A stretch of 64,000 bases of DNA from Janthinobacterium sp. 64 (GCF_002813325.1 NZ_PHUG01000001.1:3224001-3288000), one strand, 5' to 3'. Counted from the stretch's first letter, positions 31,677 through 40,572 are shown. Made by a program: numbers and translations. The notes: generated from the sequence alone by a model not told the origin.

Positions 31677-32003
31677 TTACTTGAGTACCAGCTTCAACGC
31701 CGGCTTTTCGCCATAATCTTCATAGCGTTCATTGATGCCGGCGATACAGAACGTGATTTCTTCCAGTAAATCAGGCACTTGCGCCTTCATCGCTTCCGCA
31801 TCCTGCACAACGATCTCGAGCACTTCGTTTGGTTTCAAACGGAACTGCGTCATGTTTTCGTCGTCGCGCAGATAACTGAGGCAATCGACCCAGGCATCCA
31901 TGCTGTTGCCGTAGAACTCAGGGAAACCGAAGGCTGGCACGCATTGCGCGTGGAAGCTCGCTGCGTCAGTGATGTCTTTTCCATTCAGGATGGCAGTGGC
32001 CAT
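31677..32003 (-). CDS. Barstar-family (barnase inhibitor-like) protein
   Basis: 108 residues from the ATG at 32003 (MATAILNGKDITDAAS); a longer frame into dapB is not sense. The barstar core is clear: FHAQCVPAFGFPEFYGNSMD, with the WVDCLSYL helix following. Barstar binds and inhibits the RNase barnase. No ribonuclease is visible nearby. The gene starts 8 bp after dapB and is probably cotranscribed with it, so it may have a housekeeping or inhibitory role unrelated to a local toxin. Confidence 0.85.
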   Translation of the reverse strand: MATAILNGKDITDAASFHAQCVPAFGFPEFYGNSMDAWVDCLSYLRDDENMTQFRLKPNEVLEIVVQDAEAMKAQVPDLLEEITFCIAGINERYEDYGEKPALKLVLK

Positions 32004-32011
32004 GATCTTCC

Positions 32012-32821
32012 TCAGTTCTTCAGCGACAGCACATCCTGCATGTCGAACAGGCCGGTCGGCTTGTCGGCCAGGAAACGCGCGGCGCGCAGGGCGCCGTGGG
32101 CGTAGGTGACGCGGCTGCTCGATTTGTGGCTGATCTCGATGCGCTCGCCGATGCCGGCAAACAGCACCGTATGGTCGCCCACGATATCGCCGCCGCGGAT
32201 GGTGGCAAAGCCGATGGTCGACGGATCGCGTTCGCCCGTCACGCCTTCGCGGCCGTACACGGCGCATTCCTTCAAGTCGCGGCCCAGGGCGCCGGCCACC
32301 ACTTCACCCATTTGCAGGGCCGTGCCCGACGGCGCATCGACCTTGTGGCGGTGATGGGCTTCGATGATCTCGATGTCGTAGCCTTCGGACAGGCTTTTCG
32401 CGGCCAGTTCCAGCAGTTTCATGGTGACGTTCACGCCCACGCTCATGTTCGGCGCGAACATGATGGCCGTCTTTTCGGCGGCGGCGGCAATGGCGGCCTT
32501 GCCAGCGTCATCGAAACCGGTGGTGCCGATGATCATCTTGATGCCGTGCTCGGCGCAATACGCCAGGTGCTGCAAAGTGCCTTCGGGACGCGTGAAGTCG
32601 ATCAGGTAATCGGCGCCGGCCAGGCCGGTAGCGAGGCTTGACTCGATCAGCACGCCGGCAGGTTTACCGAGAAAGGCGGCCGCATCCTGGCCGACGGATG
32701 GCGAACCAGCGCGGTCCAGCGCGCCAGCGAGAACAGCGTCAGGCGCGTTGCTGACGGCTTCGATCAGGATATGGCCCATGCGGCCACTGGCGCCAGCGAT
32801 GGCGATTTTCAGTTCAGTCAT
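32012..32821 (-). CDS. dapB: 4-hydroxy-tetrahydrodipicolinate reductase (DapB)
   Basis: 269 residues, the normal size. The NAD(P)-binding motif is [16 protein letters not shown] (residues 8-23), and the signature [16 protein letters not shown] holds the catalytic His and Lys. The enzyme catalyses the second committed step of lysine and diaminopimelate synthesis. It sits 19 bp after bamE, an arrangement known from other betaproteobacteria, and is followed by the barstar gene. Confidence 0.97.
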   Translation of the reverse strand: MTELKIAIAGASGRMGHILIEAVSNAPDAVLAGALDRAGSPSVGQDAAAFLGKPAGVLIESSLATGLAGADYLIDFTRPEGTLQHLAYCAEHGIKMIIGTTGFDDAGKAAIAAAAEKTAIMFAPNMSVGVNVTMKLLELAAKSLSEGYDIEIIEAHHRHKVDAPSGTALQMGEVVAGALGRDLKECAVYGREGVTGERDPSTIGFATIRGGDIVGDHTVLFAGIGERIEISHKSSSRVTYAHGALRAARFLADKPTGLFDMQDVLSLKN

Positions 32822-32840
32822 TTTATTCTCTTACAGCAAC

Positions 32841-33530
32841 TTATTTGGTGGGTTCGGCGGCAGGCGCCGTTGCAGGTGCAGGTGCAACGTCAGGCTTGCT
32901 CACAGGAATGGCTGGCGCGGCATCGGCTGGCACGGGCACGGCGCTCGGTGCCACGGGCGACGGCACGGCAGCGGCAGGCACGTCGGCCTTGGCGACCTTG
33001 GAGAACCGCGACGGACCGGCGATACGGTCGATGTATTCTTTCTCGGTCGGCAAGTTGCCGCCTTCGAAACGTTCAACTTTGCCATCCTTGCCGAAGTACA
33101 CGACTACGCGGCTGCTGGTGGTTTCGCCACTGCCCCGTGCCAGGCGGAAGGGATAATCCCAGCGGTCGGCATGGAAGATATCGGTCAGCAGCGAGGTGCC
33201 GAGGACGAAACGCACCTGGTCGCGCGTCATGCCCACTTTCAACTGGGCCAGCATTTCTTCGGAGACAAAGTTGCCTTGTTGAATGTCAGGACGATACGGC
33301 GAGAAAAACCACATGAATTTTTGCAACGGCGTAATGGTCGTCGTTTGTGCGCCCTGCTCAGGGACCACTTCCTTGCCTTCTTTTTGAGCAGCTGCCGGCT
33401 TTTCGCCAAGGATGCCACGGCTGGCGCAGCCGGACATGGCCAGCGCGACACAGACCATGCCTGCCACGACTGGTGCTCGAAATGAAATACGGTGCCAGAG
33501 AGATGGCAATACAGCCGGTGTTACGCGCAT
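32841..33530 (-). CDS. bamE: Outer-membrane assembly lipoprotein BamE
   Basis: 229 residues from the ATG at 33530. A far longer frame continues antisense to fur and is not used. The lipobox is MSGCAS with Cys near residue 35. The BamE core follows: QGNFVSEEMLAQLKVGMTRDQVRFVLGTSLL, split over residues 87-117, then FHADRWDYPFRLARG. The C-terminal 75 residues are Ala/Pro/Val-rich and absent from E. coli BamE (113 residues). BamE belongs to the BAM complex that inserts beta-barrels. It is divergent from fur across about 120 bp. Confidence 0.93.
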   Translation of the reverse strand: MRVTPAVLPSLWHRISFRAPVVAGMVCVALAMSGCASRGILGEKPAAAQKEGKEVVPEQGAQTTTITPLQKFMWFFSPYRPDIQQGNFVSEEMLAQLKVGMTRDQVRFVLGTSLLTDIFHADRWDYPFRLARGSGETTSSRVVVYFGKDGKVERFEGGNLPTEKEYIDRIAGPSRFSKVAKADVPAAAVPSPVAPSAVPVPADAAPAIPVSKPDVAPAPATAPAAEPTK

Positions 33531-33592
33531 AAATGACCTCAATTGGATGAACAAAACGCCAGGAGTGACCGGCCTGCCAAAAAATGCATATT

Positions 33593-33622
33593 TTGGCACT
33601 CCCCGACAAAACGCTATATGAT
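33593..33622 (+). promoter_or_regulatory. Candidate fur promoter
   Basis: TTGGCA (33593-33598) and TATGAT (33617-33622) are spaced by 18 bp and lie about 30 bp upstream of the fur ATG at 33654. No convincing Fur box overlaps it. Confidence 0.45.
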
Positions 33623-33653
33623 AAAGCACCTGACCCACATACGAGCAACAAAC

Positions 33654-34085
33654 ATGAGTAACAATCCTAGTGATCTCAAGGCAAGCGGCCTGAAAGCCAC
33701 CTTGCCACGCCTGAAGATACTCGATATCTTCCAGAGTAGCCCGGTACGCCACCTGACAGCGGAAGACGTGTATAAAATTCTGCTCGCCGACAATATGGAT
33801 GTCGGTTTGGCAACTGTCTACCGTGTCCTGACGCAGTTTGAACAAGCAGGCTTGCTGAACCGCAACCATTTTGAAACCGGCAAGGCAATTTTCGAACTCA
33901 ACGAAGGTTCGCACCACGACCACCTGGTGTGCCTCGACTGTGGCCGGGTCGAAGAATTCTTCGACGAAGAAATCGAAATCCGCCAGCAAAAAGTGGCCGA
34001 AGAGCGCGGCTTCAAGATCGCCGAACACGCGCTGGCCATCTACGGCAACTGCATCAAGACGGCTTGCCCGCATAAAACCGCCTGA
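33654..34085 (+). CDS. fur: Ferric uptake regulator (Fur)
   Basis: 143 residues from the ATG at 33654 ([16 protein letters not shown]). The DNA-binding half has [20 protein letters not shown] and [16 protein letters not shown]. The metal-binding half has [18 protein letters not shown] and H/D/E-rich sites including [12 protein letters not shown]. Fur represses iron-uptake genes when loaded with Fe2+. The longer in-frame extension to 33543 has no family similarity. It is divergent from bamE and convergent with hrcA. Confidence 0.96.
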   Translation: MSNNPSDLKASGLKATLPRLKILDIFQSSPVRHLTAEDVYKILLADNMDVGLATVYRVLTQFEQAGLLNRNHFETGKAIFELNEGSHHDHLVCLDCGRVEEFFDEEIEIRQQKVAEERGFKIAEHALAIYGNCIKTACPHKTA

Positions 34086-34094
34086 CCCACGCTT

Positions 34095-34113
34095 GCCGCT
34101 CCCACGGGGCGGC
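34095..34113. terminator. Possible hairpin between convergent fur and hrcA
   Basis: GCCGCTCC-cac-GGGGCGGC can form an 8-bp stem with one G-T wobble in the 48-bp gap between the two gene ends. No T-run follows on either strand. Confidence 0.3.
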
Positions 34114-34133
34114 TGGTGCGTCAGGCAGTAAGA

Positions 34134-35150
34134 TCAATGATGGCTGAGTGCGCTTGACAGCAACTTGGCCGTGATATCGACGATCGGGATGACGCGCTCG
34201 TAAGCCATGCGCGTCGGTCCGATCACTCCCAGCGTTCCCACAATCTTGCCGTTGACCTCATACGGCGCCGTCACCACGCTCATCTCATCCATCGGCACCA
34301 GGTTCGATTCGCCGCCGATGAAAATCTGCACGCCCGTCGCCTTGCTCGACACGTCGAGCAGCTGCATCAAGCCCGTTTTTTGCTCGAACATGTCGAACAT
34401 CTGGCGCAGCGAATGCATGTTCGAGGACAGATCGCTCACGCTGAGCAAGTTGCGCTCGCCGGAAATCACCATGTCGTCGCTATGGTCGGCCATCGCTTCG
34501 CTGCCCGCTTCCACGGCAGCCTGCATCAGGCTGCCCATGTCGTCGCGCAACTGGCGCAGTTCGCCCTGCAGGCGCACGCGCACGGCGTCGAACGACAGGC
34601 CGCCATAATTCTGGTTGATGTAGTTGGCCGATTGCACCAGTTGCGCCGGCGTATAGTCGGCCTCCGTCAGCAATAAACGGTTCTGCACGTCGCCGCCGGG
34701 GGCAACGATGACGAGCAGGATGCGCTTTTCGGACAGGCGCAGGAATTCGATTTGCTGGAACACGGATTCGCGGCGCGGGCTGAGCACGACGCCGGCAAAC
34801 TGCGATAGCGACGAGAGCATCTGCGCCGCATTGGCGATGGTTTTTTGCGGCTGCGGCGTCTGCAGGCGCATGCGCGACTCCACCAGGTGCTCGTCCAGAT
34901 GCCGGACCGTCAGCAAGGTGTCGACAAAAATGCGGTAGCCGCGCGGCGTGGGGATGCGTCCGGCCGAGGTGTGCGGACTGGACACATAACCGAGTTCTTC
35001 CAGATCGGCCATGATGTTGCGGATCGTGGCCGGCGACAGGTCGAGGCCGGAAATTTTCGACAGGGCGCGCGAACCGACCGGCAGGCCGTCGGCGATATAT
35101 CGCTCGACCAGGGCTTTCAGCAGTGTTTGGGCACGTGTATCGAGTTGCAT
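34134..35150 (-). CDS. hrcA: Heat-inducible transcription repressor HrcA
   Basis: 338 residues. The N-terminal winged-helix domain has [20 protein letters not shown] and [19 protein letters not shown], and [18 protein letters not shown] is an HrcA signature. HrcA represses groESL/dnaK operons by binding CIRCE. I found no CIRCE site in this gap, so the gene is probably not autoregulated here. It is convergent with fur; its upstream region contains two imperfect copies of AGCAAGTnTTTTT (35164-35190). Confidence 0.95.
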   Translation of the reverse strand: MQLDTRAQTLLKALVERYIADGLPVGSRALSKISGLDLSPATIRNIMADLEELGYVSSPHTSAGRIPTPRGYRIFVDTLLTVRHLDEHLVESRMRLQTPQPQKTIANAAQMLSSLSQFAGVVLSPRRESVFQQIEFLRLSEKRILLVIVAPGGDVQNRLLLTEADYTPAQLVQSANYINQNYGGLSFDAVRVRLQGELRQLRDDMGSLMQAAVEAGSEAMADHSDDMVISGERNLLSVSDLSSNMHSLRQMFDMFEQKTGLMQLLDVSSKATGVQIFIGGESNLVPMDEMSVVTAPYEVNGKIVGTLGVIGPTRMAYERVIPIVDITAKLLSSALSHH

Positions 35151-35264
35151 GGTGTCTTATTAAAGCAAGTGTTTTTAGCAAGTATTTTTTAGGCAAGCGG
35201 CAATGAAAGCGGCCGAACGTGCAGCAACAGCGCCTATTATGCACGTTCGCCCGTCCGGCGGCGA

Positions 35265-35990
35265 TCAATCTTCCAGTTGCTCCTGCAACCACAACAGCAA
35301 TTCATCAAAGTTGGCGCAGATGGCGTCGGGCTGCACGCCGGCGGCCAGGTGGGCATCGCTGCCCTTGCGGTTCATCCACACGGCACGCATGCCCGCTCCC
35401 TGCGCTCCCGTCACATCGAAATACAGATCATCGCCGACATACACGGCTTCATGCGGCGCCACGTCCAGCGCGGCGCAAGCGGCCAGGAAGATGCTGGCGT
35501 CGGGTTTGGCCACGCCGAAATCGCTGGCGGCGATCGATACCTTGAAATGCTGCGCCAGGCCGATAATGTCAAGGTCTGCATTGCCATTCGAGATGGAGCC
35601 GAGCAGCATGCGCTGGCGCATCCAGGCCAGGCCAGGCAAGACGTCGTCATATGGCTGGACGCGGTTGCGCGCGGCCAGGAAGTGCACGATGGCCTGCTCG
35701 ACCAGGGCGGGATCCTCGCCGGCAGCCTCGAAGGCCGACAGCAGGCCGGCGCGGCGCAACTCGATCAAATTGCCATGGAAATGCGGTTGCGCATTGAGCA
35801 TGGCCAGGCGGTGCTGGCGCAGCACCTCGATGGAAAACTGCTGCGCCACCCTGGGCGCATGCGTGGCCAGCCAGTCGTGCAGCAGGGTTTCGGCGGCGGC
35901 AATCACGGGCGCGATGGGCCACAAGGTATCGTCGAGATCGAACAGGATGGCCTTGGGCGGCACGGCGGGTTTGACAGGGGCAAGGGACAT
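35265..35990 (-). CDS. HAD-superfamily hydrolase
   Basis: 241 residues from the ATG at 35990. The four HAD motifs are present: ILFDLDDTLWP (nucleophile Asp), SISNGNAD, the lysine in GVAKPDASIF, and VGDDLYFDV. The cap domain is helical (C1 type, about 30-110). Size and order fit nucleotide or small-sugar phosphatases of the HAD-IA group, but the substrate is unknown. A longer in-frame start at 36434 runs into the lipoprotein region and is not used. Confidence 0.88.
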   Translation of the reverse strand: MSLAPVKPAVPPKAILFDLDDTLWPIAPVIAAAETLLHDWLATHAPRVAQQFSIEVLRQHRLAMLNAQPHFHGNLIELRRAGLLSAFEAAGEDPALVEQAIVHFLAARNRVQPYDDVLPGLAWMRQRMLLGSISNGNADLDIIGLAQHFKVSIAASDFGVAKPDASIFLAACAALDVAPHEAVYVGDDLYFDVTGAQGAGMRAVWMNRKGSDAHLAAGVQPDAICANFDELLLWLQEQLED

Positions 35991-36234
35991 GGGATTCACA
36001 GTGGGTGCCGCGCCACGATGCGCAGGCTGCATGTATTGTCGCACTGATCGCCGCTGCCGGCATGGCTGCGCCTGCGTGAAATGGGGCCGGGCCAGCGCTT
36101 CCCGGCGAAAAATTGTTACAGGGTGATACAAGGCAAGATCATTCGGCTTGCCAGATAGACTAAAATAGGCGCCATTCCAATGCGGCGCCAGCGTCCGCGT
36201 TGCGCTACCCAACCTGATTCGTTTTGGAGAATGT

Positions 36235-36834
36235 ATGAAAAATTTGTACCTGCGCTCGATGCTGGCGGCGGCTTGCGCCGTCACACTGGCAGCTTGCGGC
36301 GGCAGCGGCGGCAACCTGTACCTGAGTGGCCAAGTGGCCAATCTGGCAAAAGATGGCCTGATTCTGCTGAATAATGGCGAAAGCTTGCCTGTTCCTGCGG
36401 GCCAGGCCTCCTTTGTTTTCACCAAGCTGATCAAGACCGATGACCGCTACGACATCACCATCGCGCAGCAGCCAAAAGGCGCCGTTTGCATCATTACCAA
36501 CGGCAGCGGCAAGGCAACGAGCTATTCCGCGAGCACGGCCGTGGTGAGCTGCCAGACCAATACCTACGCGCTGAGCGGCAAGATTACGGGCCTGACCGCT
36601 GGCGGCTTGCGCCTGGTGATGGCCCCCAACGGCATCAGCCCACTGGCTGGTGCCGACTTCTACAAATTCGATTCGGTAGCTGACGGTGCCACATACGGCA
36701 TTTCCATACTGACTCAGCCAACGGGCCTGACGTGCCGCTTCCAGGGTTCAAAGAGTGCCGACGCCAGCGATACGGTCGGCACGATGGGTTCTGCCGCCAC
36801 GACCGCGGCCACACTTGACTGCACGCCGCAGTAA
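36235..36834 (+). CDS. Lipoprotein with two beta-sandwich repeats, tandem copy 1
   Basis: 199 residues. The signal peptide ends in a lipobox, LAACGGSGG, with lipidated Cys at about residue 21. Two repeats of about 85 residues follow, of the pattern SGQVANLAKDGLILLNNGE, then YDITIAQQPKGAVC and VVSCQ. The second repeat begins LSGKITGLTAGGLRLVM and ends with a matching Cys pair, so disulfides are likely. This repeat type is common in secreted proteobacterial proteins but I know no defined function. It is preceded by GGAGA at 36226-36230. Confidence 0.8.
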   Translation: MKNLYLRSMLAAACAVTLAACGGSGGNLYLSGQVANLAKDGLILLNNGESLPVPAGQASFVFTKLIKTDDRYDITIAQQPKGAVCIITNGSGKATSYSASTAVVSCQTNTYALSGKITGLTAGGLRLVMAPNGISPLAGADFYKFDSVADGATYGISILTQPTGLTCRFQGSKSADASDTVGTMGSAATTAATLDCTPQ

Positions 36835-36870
36835 TCCTTGCGATCCGTCACCTATTTTTTGGAGAAATAC

Positions 36871-37455
36871 ATGAAGTTATCCTGCTTGCGCCCACTCGCC
36901 GCGCTGCTGCTGACCCTGGGACTGGCCGCTTGCGGCGGCAAGGCCTCGTATGATGTCAGCGGCACCGTCAGCAACTTGAACAACAACGGCCTGATCCTGG
37001 CCAGCGGCGGGGAAGAGCTCCCGATTGCAGCCGGCCAGACCTCATTTAGCTTTAAAAAGCGCATCGACTATGGCAGCGACTACAACATCACCGTCAAGCA
37101 ACAACCGGCCCATATGACTTGCGGCATCAGTGGTGGCTCCGGTTCGGCTGGCCATTACATCAACATCAGCGCCGCTGTTTCTTGTACACAAAACGCGTAC
37201 AGCGTGGGCGGCACGATTTCCGGCCTGACGGTAGAAGGCTTGGTGCTGATTAACGGCAATGAAACAACCACGGTGGCCAAGGATGCCACGGCCTTTACCA
37301 TGGCTAGCCCTGTTGCCGATGGCCGCAACTACAACATCACCGTCTCCCCCACCCAGCCGAAAGGCCTGTTGTGCGTCGTACAGCCAGGCACGGGCGTTGG
37401 CACCATGGGCGAAGCGAATGTGACGTCGGTGAAGATCGCCTGTAATCCGGTCTGA
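36871..37455 (+). CDS. Lipoprotein with two beta-sandwich repeats, tandem copy 2
   Basis: 194 residues from the ATG at 36871, preceded by TTTTTTGGAG. Lipobox LAACGGKAS. It is a clear paralogue of the gene 36 bp upstream: YDVSGTVSNLNNNGLILAS, then YNITVKQQPAHMTC and AVSCT, with the second repeat YSVGGTISGLTVEGLVLING ending in ITVSPTQPKGLLC and KIACNPV. The two proteins differ clearly at residue level, so the duplication is not recent. Function unknown; both are expected on the outer or inner membrane via lipidation. A terminator follows at 37601. Confidence 0.8.
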   Translation: MKLSCLRPLAALLLTLGLAACGGKASYDVSGTVSNLNNNGLILASGGEELPIAAGQTSFSFKKRIDYGSDYNITVKQQPAHMTCGISGGSGSAGHYINISAAVSCTQNAYSVGGTISGLTVEGLVLINGNETTTVAKDATAFTMASPVADGRNYNITVSPTQPKGLLCVVQPGTGVGTMGEANVTSVKIACNPV

Positions 37456-37600
37456 GTTGCAGGAACGGTAGCCGCCATGCGGCTACCTGAAAGAGATATC
37501 ACGTAAATATATAATTGATATTCCAAAGATAAATTGGAGTTATATGTGGCGATGCAGCATAATGCATCTGTCTCCTCCAACTCTTCCAAGAATTGGATTT

Positions 37601-37629
37601 AGCCCGCTTTTACCAGCGGGCTTTTTTTT
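37601..37629 (+). terminator. Intrinsic terminator of the lipoprotein pair
   Basis: AGCCCGC-ttttacca-GCGGGCT followed by T8. An additional perfect stem, GGTAGCCGC-cat-GCGGCTACC, lies upstream at 37467-37487 just after the second lipoprotein stop. The first structure is a textbook Rho-independent terminator on the plus strand. Confidence 0.85.
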
Positions 37630-37641
37630 GCCCAAAATTCC

Positions 37642-38544
37642 TCAAATGGGTTTGTTCAAGCCCGGCTGCAGCATCTGCACGATGCTGGAGAAATCCTGCT
37701 GCGCATAGCCGGCTTGCGCATGCATCTGGTACAGCTGGCGCACCAGGCCGCCCAGTGGCGTAGGCGCGTTCGCCGACAGGGCCGACTGCTGCGCCAGGCC
37801 CAGGTCTTTCAGCATCAGCGCCGTGCCGAAGCCACCCGTGTAATTGCGCGACGCGGGCGTGCCGTCCATGACGCCTGGCCACGGGTTGTACACTTCCAGG
37901 GTCCAGTTGCGGCCCGAACTCTTGGCCATGATGTCGGACAGCACTTTCGGGTCCAGGCCATGCGCCACGCCCAGGTTCAGCGCTTCGGCCGTCCCCGCCA
38001 TCAAGATCCCCAGCAGCATGTTGTTGCAAATCTTCGCCACCTGGCCCGCGCCCGCCTCGCCCGCATGGAAGATGTTCTTGCCCATCTTTTCCAGCAATGG
38101 ACGCGCCTGCTGCAAGGCCGCTACGCTGCCACCGACGATGAAGGTCAGGGTGCCAGCCGCCGCGCCCGCCGTGCCGCCCGAGACGGGCGCATCGAGCATG
38201 GCAAAGCCGCGCTCGCTGGCTGCCTGCGCCACTTGCCGCGCCACATCAGCGGCGATGGTGCTGCAATCGATGAACAGGGCGCCGGGCTTGGCCGAATCGA
38301 GCACGCCGCCAGCTGCCAGGTACAGCTCCTGCACGTGCTTGTTGGCTGGCAGCATGGTGATGACGGCGTCAGCCGTCTGCACGGCCGCGCTGGCAGACGC
38401 GGCCGCCGTGGCGCCTGCTTCGACCAGCGACGCCACTGCCGCCGGCGCCAGGTCGAACACGGACACGTGAAAGCCGGCGGCCACCAGGTTGCGGGCCATC
38501 GGCGCGCCCATGTTGCCAAGGCCGATGAAAGCGATATGTTGCAT
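37642..38544 (-). CDS. mmsB: 3-hydroxyisobutyrate dehydrogenase (MmsB)
   Basis: 300 residues. NAD-binding start FIGLGNMGAPMARNL, substrate-binding DAPVSGGTAGAAAGTL, and the catalytic lysine in GAGQVAKICNNMLLG. It oxidises 3-hydroxyisobutyrate to methylmalonate semialdehyde, the step between the hydrolase and MmsA in valine breakdown. It is last in the minus-strand run and is separated from the hydrolase gene by a repeat element whose edge abuts the mmsB ribosome-binding site AGGAG (38549-38553). Confidence 0.93.
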   Translation of the reverse strand: MQHIAFIGLGNMGAPMARNLVAAGFHVSVFDLAPAAVASLVEAGATAAASASAAVQTADAVITMLPANKHVQELYLAAGGVLDSAKPGALFIDCSTIAADVARQVAQAASERGFAMLDAPVSGGTAGAAAGTLTFIVGGSVAALQQARPLLEKMGKNIFHAGEAGAGQVAKICNNMLLGILMAGTAEALNLGVAHGLDPKVLSDIMAKSSGRNWTLEVYNPWPGVMDGTPASRNYTGGFGTALMLKDLGLAQQSALSANAPTPLGGLVRQLYQMHAQAGYAQQDFSSIVQMLQPGLNKPI

Positions 38545-38555
38545 GTATGTCTCCT

Positions 38556-38655
38556 GTAGCGCCTAAAAAAGCCCATGGCGTTGTTGCCTTGCCTCGTCGT
38601 ACTAGTCGTACTGCCTTCGGCAAGGCGCCTAGCCCTGAGCATTTTTATGCACTAC
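38556..38655. repeat. Palindromic interspersed element, about 100 bp, inside the valine operon
   Basis: GTAGCGCCTAAAAAAGC at one end and GCATTTTTATGCACTAC at the other form an imperfect inverted pair. The core has exact arms GCCTTGCC (38586-38593) and GGCAAGGC (38619-38626) around an ACTAGT centre. It lies between the hydrolase stop and mmsB. Confidence 0.65.
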
Positions 38656-38663
38656 TTAAATGT

Positions 38664-39794
38664 TTAAATGGGTAAATCGGCCAGCGGATGCGTGCTCCAC
38701 GGCGCCGCGAAATATTCATTGAGATACGTCTCGCTGACCTCGGCCAGGCTGGCCGGCTGCCATTGCGGCGCGTTGTCCTTGTCGATCAGCAAGGCGCGCA
38801 CGCCTTCGCTGAAGTCTGCGTGGGCGCAACATTGCACGGCAACGATGAGTTCCAGCTGGAACACTTGCGCCAAACTCATGTGCCGCGTGCGGTCACGCAT
38901 GGCCCATACCAGGGCGGCAGAAGTGGGCGCGCCCTTGTCCAGCGAGTGGGCCGCCTTTTGCAGCCAGGCCACGTCGCCGTCATAGGCGGCAATGGCGGCC
39001 ACCACTTCGGGCAAGGTAGGCGCTTGCGTCAGCACGGCGATGGCGTCGAAGTTGGCGCGCACTTCCGAGACAGGCAGCATGGATGCCGGCGCCGAAAAGC
39101 CGCGCAGCAAACGGCCCAGCTGCTGGTGATTCGCCAGCGGACTGGCTTGCCATTGCGCCAGCGCCAGCGAGTCAAGCACCATGGCGCGCTCTTCCTGGTG
39201 CAGGAAATAATCACCGAGGCCCGTGAACAGGGCATCGGCCGCGTTCATCGGTGCGCCCGTCAAGCCCAGGAACAGGCCGCTGCGTCCCGGCATGCGGCCC
39301 AGGAACCAGCTGCCGCCCACGTCCGGAAACAGGCCGATGGTGATTTCCGGCATGGCGATGCGCGTGCTTTCCGTCACCACCTTGTGGCTGGCGCCCGCCA
39401 TCAGCCCCAGCCCGCCGCCCATGACGATGCCGCCGCCCCACACCAGCAGCGGTTTTGCATACGTATGGATGCGGTGGTCGAGCCGGTATTCCTCGGCAAA
39501 GAAGGCCAACGCCTGCGGATTCGGCACGACGCCGGGCTGCTCGACCACGGCCGAACGCAGGCTGCGCACGTCGCCGCCCGCGCAAAAGGCCTTGTCGGTC
39601 GACGATTGCAGCACCACGCAGGCGATGGCAGCGTCACCGGCCCAGCGCACCAGCGCGCCATCGATGGCGCGTATCATGTCCAGCGTCAATGCATGCAAAG
39701 ACTTCGGCGCGTCGAGGGTGATGACGCCCAGCTTCATGCCGCCGGGACAGTCACGTTCTTCTATCTTGACGGTCTCAACCAAGATTTCAGCCAT
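38664..39794 (-). CDS. Enoyl-CoA hydratase/isomerase family, probable 3-hydroxyisobutyryl-CoA hydrolase
   Basis: 376 residues, longer than the 260 of simple hydratases and typical of the HIBCH group. Crotonase motifs DKAFCAGGDVRSL, GGGIVMGGGLGLMAGASHKV and PEITIGLFPDVGGSWFL are visible; the GD in place of the usual GA is a HIBCH feature. It should release CoA from 3-hydroxyisobutyryl-CoA and so avoid methacrylyl-CoA build-up. It overlaps the hydratase gene by 8 bp. Confidence 0.9.
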   Translation of the reverse strand: MAEILVETVKIEERDCPGGMKLGVITLDAPKSLHALTLDMIRAIDGALVRWAGDAAIACVVLQSSTDKAFCAGGDVRSLRSAVVEQPGVVPNPQALAFFAEEYRLDHRIHTYAKPLLVWGGGIVMGGGLGLMAGASHKVVTESTRIAMPEITIGLFPDVGGSWFLGRMPGRSGLFLGLTGAPMNAADALFTGLGDYFLHQEERAMVLDSLALAQWQASPLANHQQLGRLLRGFSAPASMLPVSEVRANFDAIAVLTQAPTLPEVVAAIAAYDGDVAWLQKAAHSLDKGAPTSAALVWAMRDRTRHMSLAQVFQLELIVAVQCCAHADFSEGVRALLIDKDNAPQWQPASLAEVSETYLNEYFAAPWSTHPLADLPI

Positions 39795-40572
39795 TCTTCC
39801 ACTCCGCCGGACGTTTTTCCAGGAACGCTTGCACGCCCTCTTTCTGGTCTTGCGTATCGAACAGGCCCAGGAACAGGGTGCGTTCGTCAGGCAGGGAATT
39901 GACCAATGGATGGCTGCGCGCGCCCTGGATCAGGGTCTTGCACGCCGTCACGCTGCTGGGGCTTTGGCGCGCCACCTTGGCGGCCAGGGCCAGCGCCGTG
40001 GCGGCAGCCTTGCCAGTTGGCACGACTTCCTCGACGAGGCCGATGGCCAGCGCCTTGGCCGCGTCGACGCGCTCGCCGCACAAAATCATGCGCTTGGCCC
40101 AGCCTTCGCCCACCAGCCACGGCAAATGCTGCGTGCCGCCCGCGCACGGCAGCAAGCCGACCGATGCTTCCGGCAAGGCCATCTGCGCGTGTTCTTCGGC
40201 GATACGGATGTCGCAGGCGAGCGCGCATTCGAGCCCGCCGCCCATGGCATAGCCATTGATGGCGGCGATGCTGACGCCGCGAAACGCGGACAGCGCTTCG
40301 AACGCTTCTCCAAACGCGGCGGCCATGGAAAACGCCGTGTCTTTATTGCCGTCAGCAAACACTTTCAGATCCGCGCCGGCCGAGAAGAACTTGGCGCCGC
40401 CGCCCGTGATCACGAGCGCGTAGACGTCCGGATCGGCATTCAGGTCGGCCACCAGCTGCGTCAGCCCGTTCAGGCTGGCCAGGGTCCACGTGTGGGCGGG
40501 CGGGTTGTCGAGGGTCACCAGGGCCGTGTGGCCACGGCGTTCCAGCAGTAAATTTGTATACACTTTGCTCAT
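39787..40572 (-). CDS. Enoyl-CoA hydratase (probable methacrylyl-CoA hydratase)
   Basis: 261 residues, a normal crotonase. The oxyanion-hole segment is FSAGADLKVFAD, and both catalytic glutamate regions are present, GGGLECALACD and LPEASVGLLPCAGG. The operon context makes methacrylyl-CoA the likely substrate, giving 3-hydroxyisobutyryl-CoA; a broader role cannot be excluded. It overlaps the acyl-CoA dehydrogenase by 4 bp upstream and the hydrolase by 8 bp downstream, so the three are translationally coupled. Confidence 0.92.
   Translation of the reverse strand: MSKVYTNLLLERRGHTALVTLDNPPAHTWTLASLNGLTQLVADLNADPDVYALVITGGGAKFFSAGADLKVFADGNKDTAFSMAAAFGEAFEALSAFRGVSIAAINGYAMGGGLECALACDIRIAEEHAQMALPEASVGLLPCAGGTQHLPWLVGEGWAKRMILCGERVDAAKALAIGLVEEVVPTGKAAATALALAAKVARQSPSSVTACKTLIQGARSHPLVNSLPDERTLFLGLFDTQDQKEGVQAFLEKRPAEWKNG

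Noticed and set aside
33531-33653. Fur box in the bamE-fur intergenic region
   Set aside because: No stretch near the 19-bp GATAATGATAATCATTATC consensus could be found by eye.
35151-35264. Possible CIRCE site upstream of hrcA
   Set aside because: No TTAGCACTC-N9-GAGTGCTAA is present; only two imperfect AGCAAGTnTTTTT copies.
37329-37589. 86-codon minus-strand frame at the end of the second lipoprotein
   Set aside because: No ribosome-binding site or family pattern; it overlaps the lipoprotein gene antisense and ends inside it.
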